DNA from: Candidatus Defluviibacterium haderslevense
Lineage (GTDB): Bacteria; Bacteroidota; Bacteroidia; Chitinophagales; Saprospiraceae
Length of the DNA: 64,000 nt
Reading direction: 5' to 3'
Assembly: GCA_016712225.1 (NCBI GenBank)
Contig: JADJRL010000003.1
Span: 4,663,501 to 4,727,500 of the forward strand
The notes under the pieces are model-generated. The model was not told the DNA's origin, searched no databases, and worked only from the letters and a program-made list of their open reading frames with translations. The position numbers were made by a program, and so were the translations under genes. Positions 8,706 to 17,858 of this stretch are shown here, one piece after another (within the stretch, counting starts at the first letter, position 1; every line of letters begins with the position of its first letter).

Positions 8706-9140
8706 TCAATACTTAGTTTCTTTTAGTTTAATATTAGTTTTGTTATAGGCACTTCCGTTCCCTAATCTTGGATAACATTGTTCCCTAGTTTCAGTCATTA
8801 AGTTCCCTGGATTTATGGAATAGAGTAGGATGTATTTACCTTTCCTTTCTGATGGATCAACTAGTAATTTGTGGTTCTCATCACTAATATAAATTAAACC
8901 TCGTTTTAGGAGAGAATTGAGCGTTTTAGACACTATCCTAGCTGATAATCCAGCTTTCTTCATAAACTGAGTTCTAGTGATCCTATCTCGTAGTTTTCTT
9001 CTTCCTGTATATCTATCAATCCAACCATAGGTTTGTCTGATAATTACTAGTAATATTTTTATCTCTGACTCTGTTAATATTGCTAACCACTTATCAAATA
9101 CCTCATTTGGCACATGGGTTGTTTGTTTATATCCCAACAT
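8706..9140 (-). CDS. Rep-like / phage replication-type winged-helix protein
   Basis: The 144-residue protein reads TTHVPNEVFDKWLAILTESEIKILLVIIRQTYGW near its start, then a helix-turn-helix with RTQFMKKAGLSARIVSKTLNSLLKRGLIY (about 58-86). This is the layout of the N-terminal DNA-binding domain of phage and plasmid replication initiators (lambda O / Rep type). Residues after 125 look unstructured. It lies 6 bases after the serine recombinase stop on the same strand, so the two are likely cotranscribed. A truncated duplicate lies at 2282-2650. A role as regulator of the recombinase is equally possible. Confidence 0.6.
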   Translation of the reverse strand: MLGYKQTTHVPNEVFDKWLAILTESEIKILLVIIRQTYGWIDRYTGRRKLRDRITRTQFMKKAGLSARIVSKTLNSLLKRGLIYISDENHKLLVDPSERKGKYILLYSINPGNLMTETREQCYPRLGNGSAYNKTNIKLKETKY

Positions 9141-9317
9141 AGATTTTTATTCATTGTTATCTTCTAATTCAATCTCATTTGGATATTGCTTGAAATACTC
9201 ATTTACTCTTTCTACAAGTTCTTTCATTCGTTCCCGAACTTCATTTTTATCCACAGAAATTGCCTGATTGGCAATTTCAGCTGTACATGTTCGAGGGTTG
9301 GCTTGGTCTTGTCCGCT
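8721..9317. repeat. Long direct repeat, right copy
   Basis: Partner of 2231-2827 in the same orientation, about 98% identical by eye. Here the enclosed genes are intact: the Rep-like gene and the end of the serine recombinase. Recombination between the copies would remove 6490 bases carrying the MazF, LexA, SANT, helicase and protease genes. Confidence 0.9.
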
Positions 9318-10736
9318 TGACGATACGATATGAGTTAAAGCTATATCCTGAAATGGATTTCGCACTGTAATCATTAGCTTTTTACCTTCGACAAGTAAGT
9401 TCGAAGTAATGATTTTTAGTAATTTTCTTTTTTCTTCATAATTTCCAATTATATATAAATTCTTAAGGCTTTTTAGTAGTTCGAAGAATAACTTTGTCTT
9501 TTGAAATATTTTAGTAATATTATCATCAATGTTAGTTTTTCTTTCTTGTAGTCCTTTCTTTTCAATGTATATCTTCTCTTTTCGCTCCTCATATATTCCT
9601 TTATCAATGTTATTGTCAATCAAGGCATCCGTCAGTCTTTCAAGCTTAATATTTAATTGACTTTCTTGAATTCGAATTGATTTTAAAATGTCTTCTTCTC
9701 TAATTCTATTTTTATCTTCAATGTCCGAAATTAAATCATCTACTATACTTTTCTCTTGGTCTTGTAAGTTAATATCTTCAAATTGCAAGAGTATATTTTT
9801 TTCAATGTAATCTTCTCTCAGTCCTTTTGTTTTACACCCCTTCATGTGGCATCTGTAATATATATTTCCTTTTTGCTTTTCACCAGTCAAAGATTGTTCA
9901 CATATTTTGCACTTAATCAACTTATTGTATAAATATCCATGCTTAACAATTTTAGTATTTGTTTTACCTTTCAATACACTTTGGACTTTTTTATATAATA
10001 CACTGCTGATTAGTGGCTCATGATTCCCTGAAAAATTTATTCCTTTAATTTTCATAATACCAATGTAAAAAGGATTGTTAAAAATAATAGATAATGTTGC
10101 CTTATTAACTTCATTTCCTCTTAAGTTTCTCAGCCCAAGTAAATTCATATCATTCGCTAATGAGTTTAAATTATACTTTTCAGAAGCGTATAGTTCAAAA
10201 GCTTTTTTAACCAATGGACCCATTATTGGATCAATTTCTTTCAGTTTTCCACTTCCTGTATTTATATACCCAATTGGGGCTGCAAAAGGTAATATACCTT
10301 GCTTTAACCTCCCATATAATCCTTTAATTGCCTCGTCACGTAGATTTCTTATATAATCAGAGGCAATGACAGCTTGAATATCAGCTGCAAGCCTTCCACC
10401 TCTTTCATTTAGATCTAAACTTTCATGTGCAAAATAAATTTCAAAACCTTCATCTATCAAATCTCCGAGCGAAGCCCAGTCTCTTAAATTTCTTGCACTT
10501 CTATCTATTTTGTGAATAATTGTTCCTTCTGCTTTTTTCTCTCTAATTAACTTAAGCATTTTATTAAACAATGGCCTACCTTGTTTGGCTGCTGTTTCCA
10601 ATTCTTCGAACCATTCAATGATATGCAAATTGTTTTTGTCTGCATATCTTGAAATAGCTTCTTTTTGTTCTTGAAGTGAAACTCCATTTCCTTGTTTTAC
10701 GGTCGATACCCTTGTATATCCAAATACTTTCTTCAT
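9147..10736 (-). CDS. Large serine recombinase
   Basis: The 529-residue protein opens with a resolvase domain (GYTRVSTVKQ, catalytic S11; residues 1-145). It continues with a recombinase domain (about 155-260) and a zinc ribbon (CKICEQSLTG then RCHMKGC, about 273-298). A coiled-coil region follows (about 330-420), as in large serine integrases. Such enzymes join att sites without host factors. The last 50 or so residues, from SSSGQDQAN onward, lie inside the long direct repeat and are also found without the rest of the gene at 2660. This tail is therefore not original to the enzyme and may have been created by integration. The gene follows a 62-residue gene by 9 bases and precedes the Rep-like gene by 6. 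Confidence 0.88.
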   Translation of the reverse strand: MKKVFGYTRVSTVKQGNGVSLQEQKEAISRYADKNNLHIIEWFEELETAAKQGRPLFNKMLKLIREKKAEGTIIHKIDRSARNLRDWASLGDLIDEGFEIYFAHESLDLNERGGRLAADIQAVIASDYIRNLRDEAIKGLYGRLKQGILPFAAPIGYINTGSGKLKEIDPIMGPLVKKAFELYASEKYNLNSLANDMNLLGLRNLRGNEVNKATLSIIFNNPFYIGIMKIKGINFSGNHEPLISSVLYKKVQSVLKGKTNTKIVKHGYLYNKLIKCKICEQSLTGEKQKGNIYYRCHMKGCKTKGLREDYIEKNILLQFEDINLQDQEKSIVDDLISDIEDKNRIREEDILKSIRIQESQLNIKLERLTDALIDNNIDKGIYEERKEKIYIEKKGLQERKTNIDDNITKIFQKTKLFFELLKSLKNLYIIGNYEEKRKLLKIITSNLLVEGKKLMITVRNPFQDIALTHIVSSSGQDQANPRTCTAEIANQAISVDKNEVRERMKELVERVNEYFKQYPNEIELEDNNE

Positions 10737-10745
10737 ATTTTAATC

Positions 10746-10934
10746 TTACCCCTTATTAACAATTTCGTCAAAGAAAGATGTACTCGTTCCTTCCTTTTCC
10801 AATCTTTCCACTATATCTTTTACGACCAAAAGATATTTTGTGAAATTTTCTTCTGCTTCTAATAATTCGATCTCATTTCGACCCTTACTTATGTTACTAA
10901 TAAATTTGGAAACATTATATTTCTTGTTATCCAT
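10746..10934 (-). CDS. Small protein upstream of the recombinase
   Basis: A 62-residue charged protein, mostly helical by composition (about residues 20-50: IELLEAEENFTKYLLVVKDI). There is no signal or membrane segment. It starts at an ATG and ends 9 bases before the recombinase, so it is the first gene of that operon. Small proteins in this position often act as directionality or regulatory factors, but nothing in the sequence proves that. I do not recognise a family. Confidence 0.55.
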   Translation of the reverse strand: MDNKKYNVSKFISNISKGRNEIELLEAEENFTKYLLVVKDIVERLEKEGTSTSFFDEIVNKG

Positions 10935-11041
10935 GGTTAAAAGAATAGTCGAACTTTAAATTTATCGTAGAGTGTATTTTATGTCATTTCGGCAATATCA
11001 ACCCTCTACGATTTAAATATTCATTCTCATATCATAGAAAT

Positions 11042-12199
11042 ATGGACAAAGACATCACATATTTTGCAAAAGTTGGTTGGAGAAATGATCGAAGAATATT
11101 TGGTATTAAACAATCAGATCGCTTAATGCATACTTACATGATTGGTAAGACTGGAACTGGTAAATCAACATGTTTAGAGACAATGATAATGCAGGATATT
11201 GAACATGGTCGTGGTTGTTGTTTACTAGATCCACATGGAGATTTAGTTGATAAAATTGCAAGGAATATTCCTGAACATCGTAAGAAAGATTTAATATATT
11301 TCAATATTCCTGATTCTAGTCTTAATTTGAGATATAATCCATTCAAGAAGGTATCTTATGAAAAGAGGTCATTAGTGGCTTCAGGAATCTTAGACGTTTT
11401 TTCTAAGTTATGGGATAGTGCATGGGGAGTTAAACTAGAACATATCTTAAGACATGCAATCCTTACTTTACTTGATCAACCAGAAGCTACCATTGCAGAT
11501 ATTTCTGAATTATTGCTTGATAAGGAATTTAGGAGAAATGCACTTAAGCATATTAAAAGTGAAAGTGTTAGAAATTTCTGGAAAAGAGAATTTACTGAGT
11601 ATCAAAAATATGACTTATTACCAGTGATGAACAAGATAGGAGGAATGCTAGTGCACTCAGTTATTAAAAGAGTCTTGATTGAAAATATTGAGGAAGTATC
11701 TCTTCGCAAAGCAATGGACGAAAAGAAGATTATTCTCGTCAATTTATCAAAAGGTCATGTAGGTGCGGATGTTGCTCACATCCTTGGTGCCCTTTTTATT
11801 ACCTCTATAGCTTCGGCTGCATTTAGTCGTGTTGATATTGATGAAGAAAACAGAGTTCCTTTTATGGTTTACATGGATGAATTTCATAATTTCACTACTT
11901 TGTCTTTGGTAAACATGTTTTCCGAATTACGAAAGTTTAAAGTTGGTATGATACTCGCTCACCAATACATGCATCAACTTGATGAGGATATTAGACAAGC
12001 TGTACTTGGGAATATTGGCACCGTTATTTCCTTTAGGATTGGAACTGAAGATGCTAAGCATATGGCTGAAGAAATGTTTCCTGAATTTGATGTTCAAGAT
12101 TTTATTAATCTTTCTAATTACAAGATATACTTGAAGTTAATGATTGATGGACGGCCTAGTCGACCTTTTAGTGGGCATACTATAAATTATTTGAGCTAA
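11042..12199 (+). CDS. TraG/VirD4-like ATPase
   Basis: The 385-residue protein has a Walker A motif (GKTGTGKST, 35-43), LLDPHGDLV shortly after (about 61-69), and a Walker B-like strand (FMVYMDEFHNF). AHQYMHQLDEDIR and SFRIGTEDA follow, as in the TraM-recognition ATPase domain of conjugative coupling proteins. There is no N-terminal membrane pair, so it is a soluble version and shorter than full VirD4 proteins. Such ATPases pump DNA or remodel complexes during transfer. It stands alone, divergent from the recombinase operon. A decayed second copy of its C-terminal half lies at 21694-22220, on the other side of the RiPP cluster and in the same orientation. Confidence 0.8.
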   Translation: MDKDITYFAKVGWRNDRRIFGIKQSDRLMHTYMIGKTGTGKSTCLETMIMQDIEHGRGCCLLDPHGDLVDKIARNIPEHRKKDLIYFNIPDSSLNLRYNPFKKVSYEKRSLVASGILDVFSKLWDSAWGVKLEHILRHAILTLLDQPEATIADISELLLDKEFRRNALKHIKSESVRNFWKREFTEYQKYDLLPVMNKIGGMLVHSVIKRVLIENIEEVSLRKAMDEKKIILVNLSKGHVGADVAHILGALFITSIASAAFSRVDIDEENRVPFMVYMDEFHNFTTLSLVNMFSELRKFKVGMILAHQYMHQLDEDIRQAVLGNIGTVISFRIGTEDAKHMAEEMFPEFDVQDFINLSNYKIYLKLMIDGRPSRPFSGHTINYLS

Positions 12200-12304
12200 A
12201 TCAAAACAATATCATGATTTATTATAGCTTAAATAGTTTGTGTTGGATAAGGAGTTGTGAATATATGTTTCAATAGTACTGCAATATTTATTCCAATAAA
12301 ATAT

Positions 12305-13648
12305 TCATTTGATCCTTGACAGTAATTCATAAATATTTTCAAAAAATCGCTCCAGAAGTCTTCTTGATTTTGTAATAATTTTTACATTTGCTTGCATGCG
12401 CTGGCGCCATTCAATATTTTTATTGTAATCAGTTATTAATTTTTGACCAATTAATATTTCAACCAAATAATTATTTTGATCATCTTTATCTTTAGTTGAC
12501 ATTTTAGAAATTTTAGAAACAGTTCCAATAATTCGTCCATATTCGCTTACTGGATAATCATCAATTTCTACAATAACTTTTTGCTCTTTCGCTATTTTAC
12601 CATATGCGAGTCCAGCAAGTTTACACCTTACAATGATTGGATTAGGATCTTGTATTGGAATAACACTACATATTTTGTCTGCTGTTAATACTTGTTGATT
12701 GGGAAAGACTGGATTTTCAAAATGTAAGACGCCTGACATTCCTGCTGATATTTCATAAATGGATCGCCATTCTTTGAGTTTTGTTACCAAATTAACCACA
12801 GCTCCCTTGAATGCAATAATACGATCATGTATACCAGTCCTTTTATCAAAAACCAATTCATATTTTTGCTTTTCTAAGTTGATTAATTGACTCTGCAATC
12901 GAATTATATTAGCATTCATTCCTTCCTTACTTCGTTCACTCTGTAATGTCTTTTGAGAATCCTGTTCCATTTCCCTTTTACTGATAACTCCTTCAGATTC
13001 TAACCATACTTGTCTTTGAGACTGACGAACCACTAAATCCAATTCCTTTCGAAATAGAATTAACTCACGACTTTGAGAAGCAATTAATTTCTTTAAATAT
13101 AAAATATCATTCTCTAGAGATTTTAATTTAACAGCACTTAAATCCTCCGAAATAAAATATTTTAGGTCTTCTAATAATTTGGTGCAATTCTCATAAGAAT
13201 CTTGAAGTGTCCCTAAATTTAGTCCCACAGGAAAATATTTATCCAAATAAAGAGTATCATCATTAATTCCAATCATAGGTTTTATGATGTCTTTCAATTG
13301 ATCCATATCTTTATAATCAGCATCAGATTCCATCAAAAATAATCGTTCACCAAAGGTTACGGTATCACCATCAAGTTTAAAAATTGTAGAAATTCTTGAA
13401 CTTAATTTTGGATAATGATCCAATGGAGGAACCATGGTAGTAATCTCCCCTCTTGCTCTAATGACATCAGGATATTCAATAATGTAAGATACCAATAAGC
13501 CCAAAATCAAACCGAAAGCTATTACACTAATACCACTATACAATAACCATCCTTTGGGAGCAGGAATCAAGTTATCATTAGACTCACTTCTAAGTTGCTG
13601 CCGATCGATATCTATATTTGCTTCGTGTATGAATTTTTCTTCAGGCAT
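12305..13648 (-). CDS. HlyD-family membrane fusion protein of the RiPP exporter
   Basis: The 447-residue protein has one membrane segment near the start (about 33-55, WLLYSGISVIAFGLILGLLV). A long coiled coil (about 165-275) and a C-terminal beta-barrel part with IVRCKLAGLAYGKIAKEQ follow. This is the HlyD/adaptor layout that bridges an inner-membrane ABC transporter and an outer-membrane channel. It begins 5 bases after the C39 ABC transporter stop on the same strand, so the two form one export unit for the modified peptide. No TolC-like gene is visible nearby; a chromosomal one is presumably used. Confidence 0.85.
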   Translation of the reverse strand: MPEEKFIHEANIDIDRQQLRSESNDNLIPAPKGWLLYSGISVIAFGLILGLLVSYIIEYPDVIRARGEITTMVPPLDHYPKLSSRISTIFKLDGDTVTFGERLFLMESDADYKDMDQLKDIIKPMIGINDDTLYLDKYFPVGLNLGTLQDSYENCTKLLEDLKYFISEDLSAVKLKSLENDILYLKKLIASQSRELILFRKELDLVVRQSQRQVWLESEGVISKREMEQDSQKTLQSERSKEGMNANIIRLQSQLINLEKQKYELVFDKRTGIHDRIIAFKGAVVNLVTKLKEWRSIYEISAGMSGVLHFENPVFPNQQVLTADKICSVIPIQDPNPIIVRCKLAGLAYGKIAKEQKVIVEIDDYPVSEYGRIIGTVSKISKMSTKDKDDQNNYLVEILIGQKLITDYNKNIEWRQRMQANVKIITKSRRLLERFFENIYELLSRIK

Positions 13649-13653
13649 TCAAT

Positions 13654-15855
13654 CTAATTTCCGAGTTCCAATTGATTTTTAATTAAATTATAATAGGCTC
13701 CTTTTTTTTGAACCAAGTCAATGTGATTTCCTATTTCTATAACCTTCCCTTTATCAAGCACGATGATCTGATCCGCATCCTTTACTGTACTTAGTCGATG
13801 TGCAACTATGACAACAGTTTTTCCTAGATAAAATTTTTTTAAATTTTGTACAATAATAGATTCGTTTACTGCATCAAGAGAATTCGTAGCTTCATCAAAA
13901 AATAAATAATCTGGACTTTTGTAAACTGCTCTTGCTATTAAAATACGTTGTTTCTGACCTTGACTTAAGCCATTTCCCTTTGCTCCAATCATAGTATTGT
14001 ATCTAAGTGGAAGTTCATCAATATATTCCTTAATATTTGCCATCTTTACTGCATACTCTAATCGCTTCAAATCCGGGCTGTCGTCACTTTCTGTTATATT
14101 ATTAGCTATCGTATCAGAGAATATATAACCATCTTGTAGTACCGCGCCACATCGAGAACGCCAACTTTTTTTGTGTAAAATTGAAAATGGGATCGAACCA
14201 ATATAAATTTGTCCAGAACTAGCTTCATAGAAAGCCAATAATAATTTGACCAGACTAGTCTTTCCACTTCCACTTAAACCCACAATCGCAGTAACCTTAC
14301 CCTTAGGTATGATCATATCAACATCCATAAGCACTTCTTCTGAAATAGGGGTGTAACGGAACCCTAATCCCTCAATACGTATATCCTCATAAGGAATTAT
14401 ATTCACTTGAGTGATGTCTTCCCTCTCTTCATTATCTTTCCCATGTACCTCTCCCAACCGTTCTAAACTGATCTTCGCATCTTGCGCAGCTCTTATAAAA
14501 CCAATCATTTGTTGTAATGGAACATTAAGTTGACCTATAATATATTGTACTGAAAGCATCATTCCCAAAGTCATTTTCCCTTCGATAACAGCTTGGGCAG
14601 ACACTATAGTAATAAGGATATCTTTGAGTTGATTAATGGCTATACCACCAGCATCCTGATATTGTGATAATGCTAATGACTTCATTCTAATATGAAAAAG
14701 TGATGCTTGTGTCTGAGCCCATCGCCATCTTCTTTTAGTCTGTGATCCTTGGAGCTTGATTTCGGCCATTCCATTAATAATCTCATAAAGATTATCTTGA
14801 TTATCCGAAGATCTATGAAACAATTGATAATCTATTTCTCTGCGGTACTTTAGAAAAATAAAAATATAACTAAAATAAAGAACTGCTGCAATGAAAAAAA
14901 TAAGGAACAAAGTTGTATTATATATCGCAAGCAGAATTCCAAACACAATCAAGTTGAACACAGAAAATATAATGGACAATAAGGATTGAGTAAGAAATGA
15001 TTCAATACGATAATGATCTCCTATTCGCTGCATGAGATCACCTGTGTGTTTCGCATCGAAAAATCCAAGAGGTAATTTCATTAATTTACTCAGGAAATCA
15101 CCTATGAGATTTACATTAATTCGAGTACTAATATGCAGTAATATCCATCCTTGTATGAACCGAACCATTGCTTGACCAATAAAAATAGCTAACTGCCCTA
15201 ATAAAACCAGATAAATAAATTTGAGATCTCTAGTATCTATCCCAATATCAACTATAGATTGTGTTAATATGGGAAATACCATCTGTAACAAAGACCCTAC
15301 TAACATTCCAAGTATCAACTGGAATATCAGCCTTTTAAACGGACTAAAGTATGGTATTAGAAATGAAAATCCAATTGGTTTTGGTCGCTCATACTCCCCC
15401 CCTGAAAATGATTCATTAAACTCCCTACCTTTTTCTAATAACAATAAGATTCCTACATCTCCGTCACTACACCATGAGCGTTCGAAATCCTTTCGACTTA
15501 ACTTTTGTCTTCCAGATGCTGGATCAGCAATGTGCACGAATTTCTTGTTCACTTTGTACACAACGATAAAGTGATTCTGATTCCAATGTGCTATAGCAGG
15601 TAATGGTGCACCTAATAAGCAAGGTAAACTTTCATATTGACCAAAATTTACCTTAACTGCCATGGTCTTAAAACCTATTCCTTCAGCTGCTTCAGCTATA
15701 CCTTTAAGACTTACCCCTTCTCGATCAATATAGCATTTCTCTCTTAAATATTGCAATGTCAATAACTTCCCATGATAAGCAGCAATCATACGTAGGCATG
15801 CTGGACCACAATCCATAGAATCGTGTTGAGGATAATAAGGAAAGTTATAGTGCAA
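13654..15855 (-). CDS. C39-peptidase ABC transporter (leader-cleaving exporter)
   Basis: The 733-residue protein combines three parts. Residues 1-130 are a C39 peptidase with Q10, catalytic C16 (DSMDCGPAC), H95 (NHFIVVY) and D111 (ADPASG). Residues about 165-440 hold the membrane helices. Residues about 490-733 are the ATPase, with Walker A (GLSGSGKTS), signature LSQGQKQR, Walker B (YLFFDEAT) and AHRLS. Such exporters cut the leader after a double-glycine-type site and pump out the mature peptide. The precursor at 19660 has a GG pair in VQGGILYT, which may be a leader element rather than the cut site. The gene lies within the RiPP operon, directly before the HlyD gene. Confidence 0.93.
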   Translation of the reverse strand: MHYNFPYYPQHDSMDCGPACLRMIAAYHGKLLTLQYLREKCYIDREGVSLKGIAEAAEGIGFKTMAVKVNFGQYESLPCLLGAPLPAIAHWNQNHFIVVYKVNKKFVHIADPASGRQKLSRKDFERSWCSDGDVGILLLLEKGREFNESFSGGEYERPKPIGFSFLIPYFSPFKRLIFQLILGMLVGSLLQMVFPILTQSIVDIGIDTRDLKFIYLVLLGQLAIFIGQAMVRFIQGWILLHISTRINVNLIGDFLSKLMKLPLGFFDAKHTGDLMQRIGDHYRIESFLTQSLLSIIFSVFNLIVFGILLAIYNTTLFLIFFIAAVLYFSYIFIFLKYRREIDYQLFHRSSDNQDNLYEIINGMAEIKLQGSQTKRRWRWAQTQASLFHIRMKSLALSQYQDAGGIAINQLKDILITIVSAQAVIEGKMTLGMMLSVQYIIGQLNVPLQQMIGFIRAAQDAKISLERLGEVHGKDNEEREDITQVNIIPYEDIRIEGLGFRYTPISEEVLMDVDMIIPKGKVTAIVGLSGSGKTSLVKLLLAFYEASSGQIYIGSIPFSILHKKSWRSRCGAVLQDGYIFSDTIANNITESDDSPDLKRLEYAVKMANIKEYIDELPLRYNTMIGAKGNGLSQGQKQRILIARAVYKSPDYLFFDEATNSLDAVNESIIVQNLKKFYLGKTVVIVAHRLSTVKDADQIIVLDKGKVIEIGNHIDLVQKKGAYYNLIKNQLELGN

Positions 15856-15966
15856 TTAGAAATCAATTTAGAAACAAATATAATAATTTAAATGAAATAT
15901 CATTTTAATCAAAGTTTTAAAAGATAGAACATATAAATATATTTAAAATTTAAAAAAATTCAAACA

Positions 15967-16746
15967 TCAATTCCAATTGACAACAGTAAAATTATCAATT
16001 GCATATATAGAACGTTTATTATATCTATTTGACAGCCAAATAGTCTCATTATCAGGTTTAAATGGAATATAATTAGAGATTGAATCATTTGATCCTTTAC
16101 CTATACAAATGTATTTATACCTATTCTTAGCTTTAAAAGAAAAAGTATAAGTCTTCCACTCTTGATGGTCAATAATATTTGGATTTTGAATTTGAGGCTC
16201 AATCTGTCCACGCATAACTTTTTTAAATTCATTCTTTTCAGAACAAAAATAGACTTCAATCCCATTCGATAAATGATTAGAACCAAGTGACATCAATATA
16301 TCAAATTTAACCGTGATAGAATCACCTAAATCGATTGGTTTCAAAAGCTTTGTCATTAGGTATCCTCGTTTCCTATGCAAAGTATCACCAGAAAATAATC
16401 CTAATGTTTCAATTACAATAAAACATTTTCCGTTATTCTTAATTTGGTCTGATAAAGCCTTTAGAGAGTTACTCTTATGATAAAATTCATGTGATACAGC
16501 AGGGACAATATGATTAGTTTGACTACGACTCCAGCCCTTAATGTATTTTTCAAAATTATAACTTTCTTGACTGATGATAGGAGCCTGCAAATTTGAAGGC
16601 TCAAATCCTGGATTTGATATAATGTTCCTTTGGCATAATAATTCATGATTTGAATTTATTACCCAATAAATGAAAAGACAGAGGTTCAAATCCTTCTTGC
16701 TCAAACCAGAGATTAGTATAATAATTGTATTTACAATCTGATTCAT
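15967..16746 (-). CDS. Secreted protein with a jelly-roll-like domain, RiPP cluster
   Basis: The open frame is 259 residues, but the first 35 or so overlap the end of gwsS. A TTG at 16704 would give a start with KK, a hydrophobic stretch (LNLCLFIYWVI) and then RNIISNPGFEPSN. The pattern NxIxNPGFE, with a later WKTYTFSFKA and a final IDNFTVVNW, is that of the N-terminal carbohydrate-binding-like domain of many secreted Bacteroidota proteins. The usual OmpA or sorting domain after it is missing. Its role next to the exporter is unknown. The ATG at 16646 that overlaps the gwsS stop is in the wrong frame, so either the start is unusual or there is a frameshift. Confidence 0.6.
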   Translation of the reverse strand: MNQIVNTIIILISGLSKKDLNLCLFIYWVINSNHELLCQRNIISNPGFEPSNLQAPIISQESYNFEKYIKGWSRSQTNHIVPAVSHEFYHKSNSLKALSDQIKNNGKCFIVIETLGLFSGDTLHRKRGYLMTKLLKPIDLGDSITVKFDILMSLGSNHLSNGIEVYFCSEKNEFKKVMRGQIEPQIQNPNIIDHQEWKTYTFSFKAKNRYKYICIGKGSNDSISNYIPFKPDNETIWLSNRYNKRSIYAIDNFTVVNWN

Positions 16747-17716
16747 ATGTTAGAATATTATTTAATTTTATTGGAATTCTAGGATCATAGCACATATATT
16801 TGTGCTCACAATTTTTACAAGGATCTATTTCATTTTTTTTTGAATTAGGAAGTAAATTAAACAACTCAGAATTAATTAAATTTTGAAGGTCATCCTTTTT
16901 AAATCTAATACCTATATTTTGTGATTGAATTGAATTTTTAATAAATTCTCCATCAAAATAAACTCTACCTTTATAATACAAATTAAAATTAAAGGCTTGA
17001 GTAAATGAAACTATATTAACAGAAAAATAATTTACGTCTATATTTAGAGGCAACAAAGATTCAAAAGAATTATTAGTGATAAAAGCAAAATTACTACCCC
17101 GAAAAGCACTCTTTATTATACAGTTATTTGCATTCGAACTACAATAAATCTTACATAGTTTCAAATATTTATTTTCCAAATCCATTATCCATTCAATAGA
17201 ATAATTGCTATTTAAAAATAAAATAATACTCTCAACATTAAAATCACAAATAATGGATAAAAATTTCTCAATAAATCTTACATCATCTCCTTTATAAAAC
17301 AAAATAATATGCCTAGCACCATTTTCCAAAGATTCAACAATAAATTCATAAATTATAGACCATTTATTTTCTTCGATTAAACATTCAACAATTTCTAAGA
17401 GATTCAACTGATTTTTTGTAAATTGTAAATCGCTAAATAAACTCATTGTATCAAAATCAATAAAATCCAAATATTCTCTTTCGTACATATCACCAATCAA
17501 ATTCAAAAATTGTTCATTTTTTAGAATTAAATCTTTTACATCTTTTAAGTTAACTCTATTATTTTTTTTCAAAAAATCAGATAAGGATCGTGGAATAAAA
17601 TAATAATCACATCTATTTAGGTCATAAATACATGATCTCACTGGACCATCAACAATTGGGCAAGTCGGAATTAAATATAAAAATAAATCCTTACTGTCAT
17701 TAAACAAATTGATCAT
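16643..17716 (-). CDS. gwsS: Grasp-with-spasm SPASM-domain peptide maturase
   Basis: The 357-residue protein ends with a SPASM-like cysteine cluster (DPCKNCEHKYMCYDPRIP, about 304-321, plus a later cysteine in ESDCKYN). The context, beside an ATP-grasp maturase of the WxRRG type and a short precursor, fits the grasp-with-spasm family. I see no CxxxCxxC radical SAM motif in the N-terminal part. It is therefore a degenerate relative of radical SAM/SPASM maturases and may serve recognition rather than radical chemistry. I chose the ATG at 17716; a TTG two codons upstream is less likely. Its start overlaps the end of the 52-residue small ORF. Confidence 0.8.
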   Translation of the reverse strand: MINLFNDSKDLFLYLIPTCPIVDGPVRSCIYDLNRCDYYFIPRSLSDFLKKNNRVNLKDVKDLILKNEQFLNLIGDMYEREYLDFIDFDTMSLFSDLQFTKNQLNLLEIVECLIEENKWSIIYEFIVESLENGARHIILFYKGDDVRFIEKFLSIICDFNVESIILFLNSNYSIEWIMDLENKYLKLCKIYCSSNANNCIIKSAFRGSNFAFITNNSFESLLPLNIDVNYFSVNIVSFTQAFNFNLYYKGRVYFDGEFIKNSIQSQNIGIRFKKDDLQNLINSELFNLLPNSKKNEIDPCKNCEHKYMCYDPRIPIKLNNILTYESDCKYNYYTNLWFEQEGFEPLSFHLLGNKFKS

Positions 17717-17858
17717 AATCAATCACAATTAAAGGTTTATAATAAGGTCTAATTGTTGATACAGTGATTTGAAATAATGGCCTTTTTAATTCAAGAGTAG
17801 GTGGTTTTACATTCTCAATAATTTCCCAAAAGTAAGCATGAAAATTAAATCCCTTCAT
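17700..17858 (-). CDS. 52-residue small ORF between gwsG and gwsS
   Basis: The ATG at 17858 overlaps the last 14 bases of gwsG, and the TAA at 17700 overlaps the first 17 bases of gwsS. The product begins MKGFNFHAYFWEIIENVKPP and ends in a hydrophobic-aromatic part with IRPYYKPLIVIDYDQFV. It fills the gap between two maturase genes exactly, with overlapping ends on both sides, which is strong evidence for translation by coupling. I do not recognise it. It could be a small recognition or scaffold protein for the maturases. Chance cannot be excluded at this length. Confidence 0.55.
   Translation of the reverse strand: MKGFNFHAYFWEIIENVKPPTLELKRPLFQITVSTIRPYYKPLIVIDYDQFV

Noticed and set aside
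9147..10736. Reverse transcriptase or retron near the recombinase
   Set aside because: No YxDD motif was found in any frame here; the protein is a serine recombinase throughout.
15221..15574. 117-residue frame opposite the ABC transporter
   Set aside because: Shadow of a strong coding region on the other strand with no pattern of its own.
16461..16646. 61-residue frame starting at the gwsS stop (ATGA overlap)
   Set aside because: The start position is attractive, but the product has no pattern, while the overlapping frame keeps a recognisable NPGFE domain.
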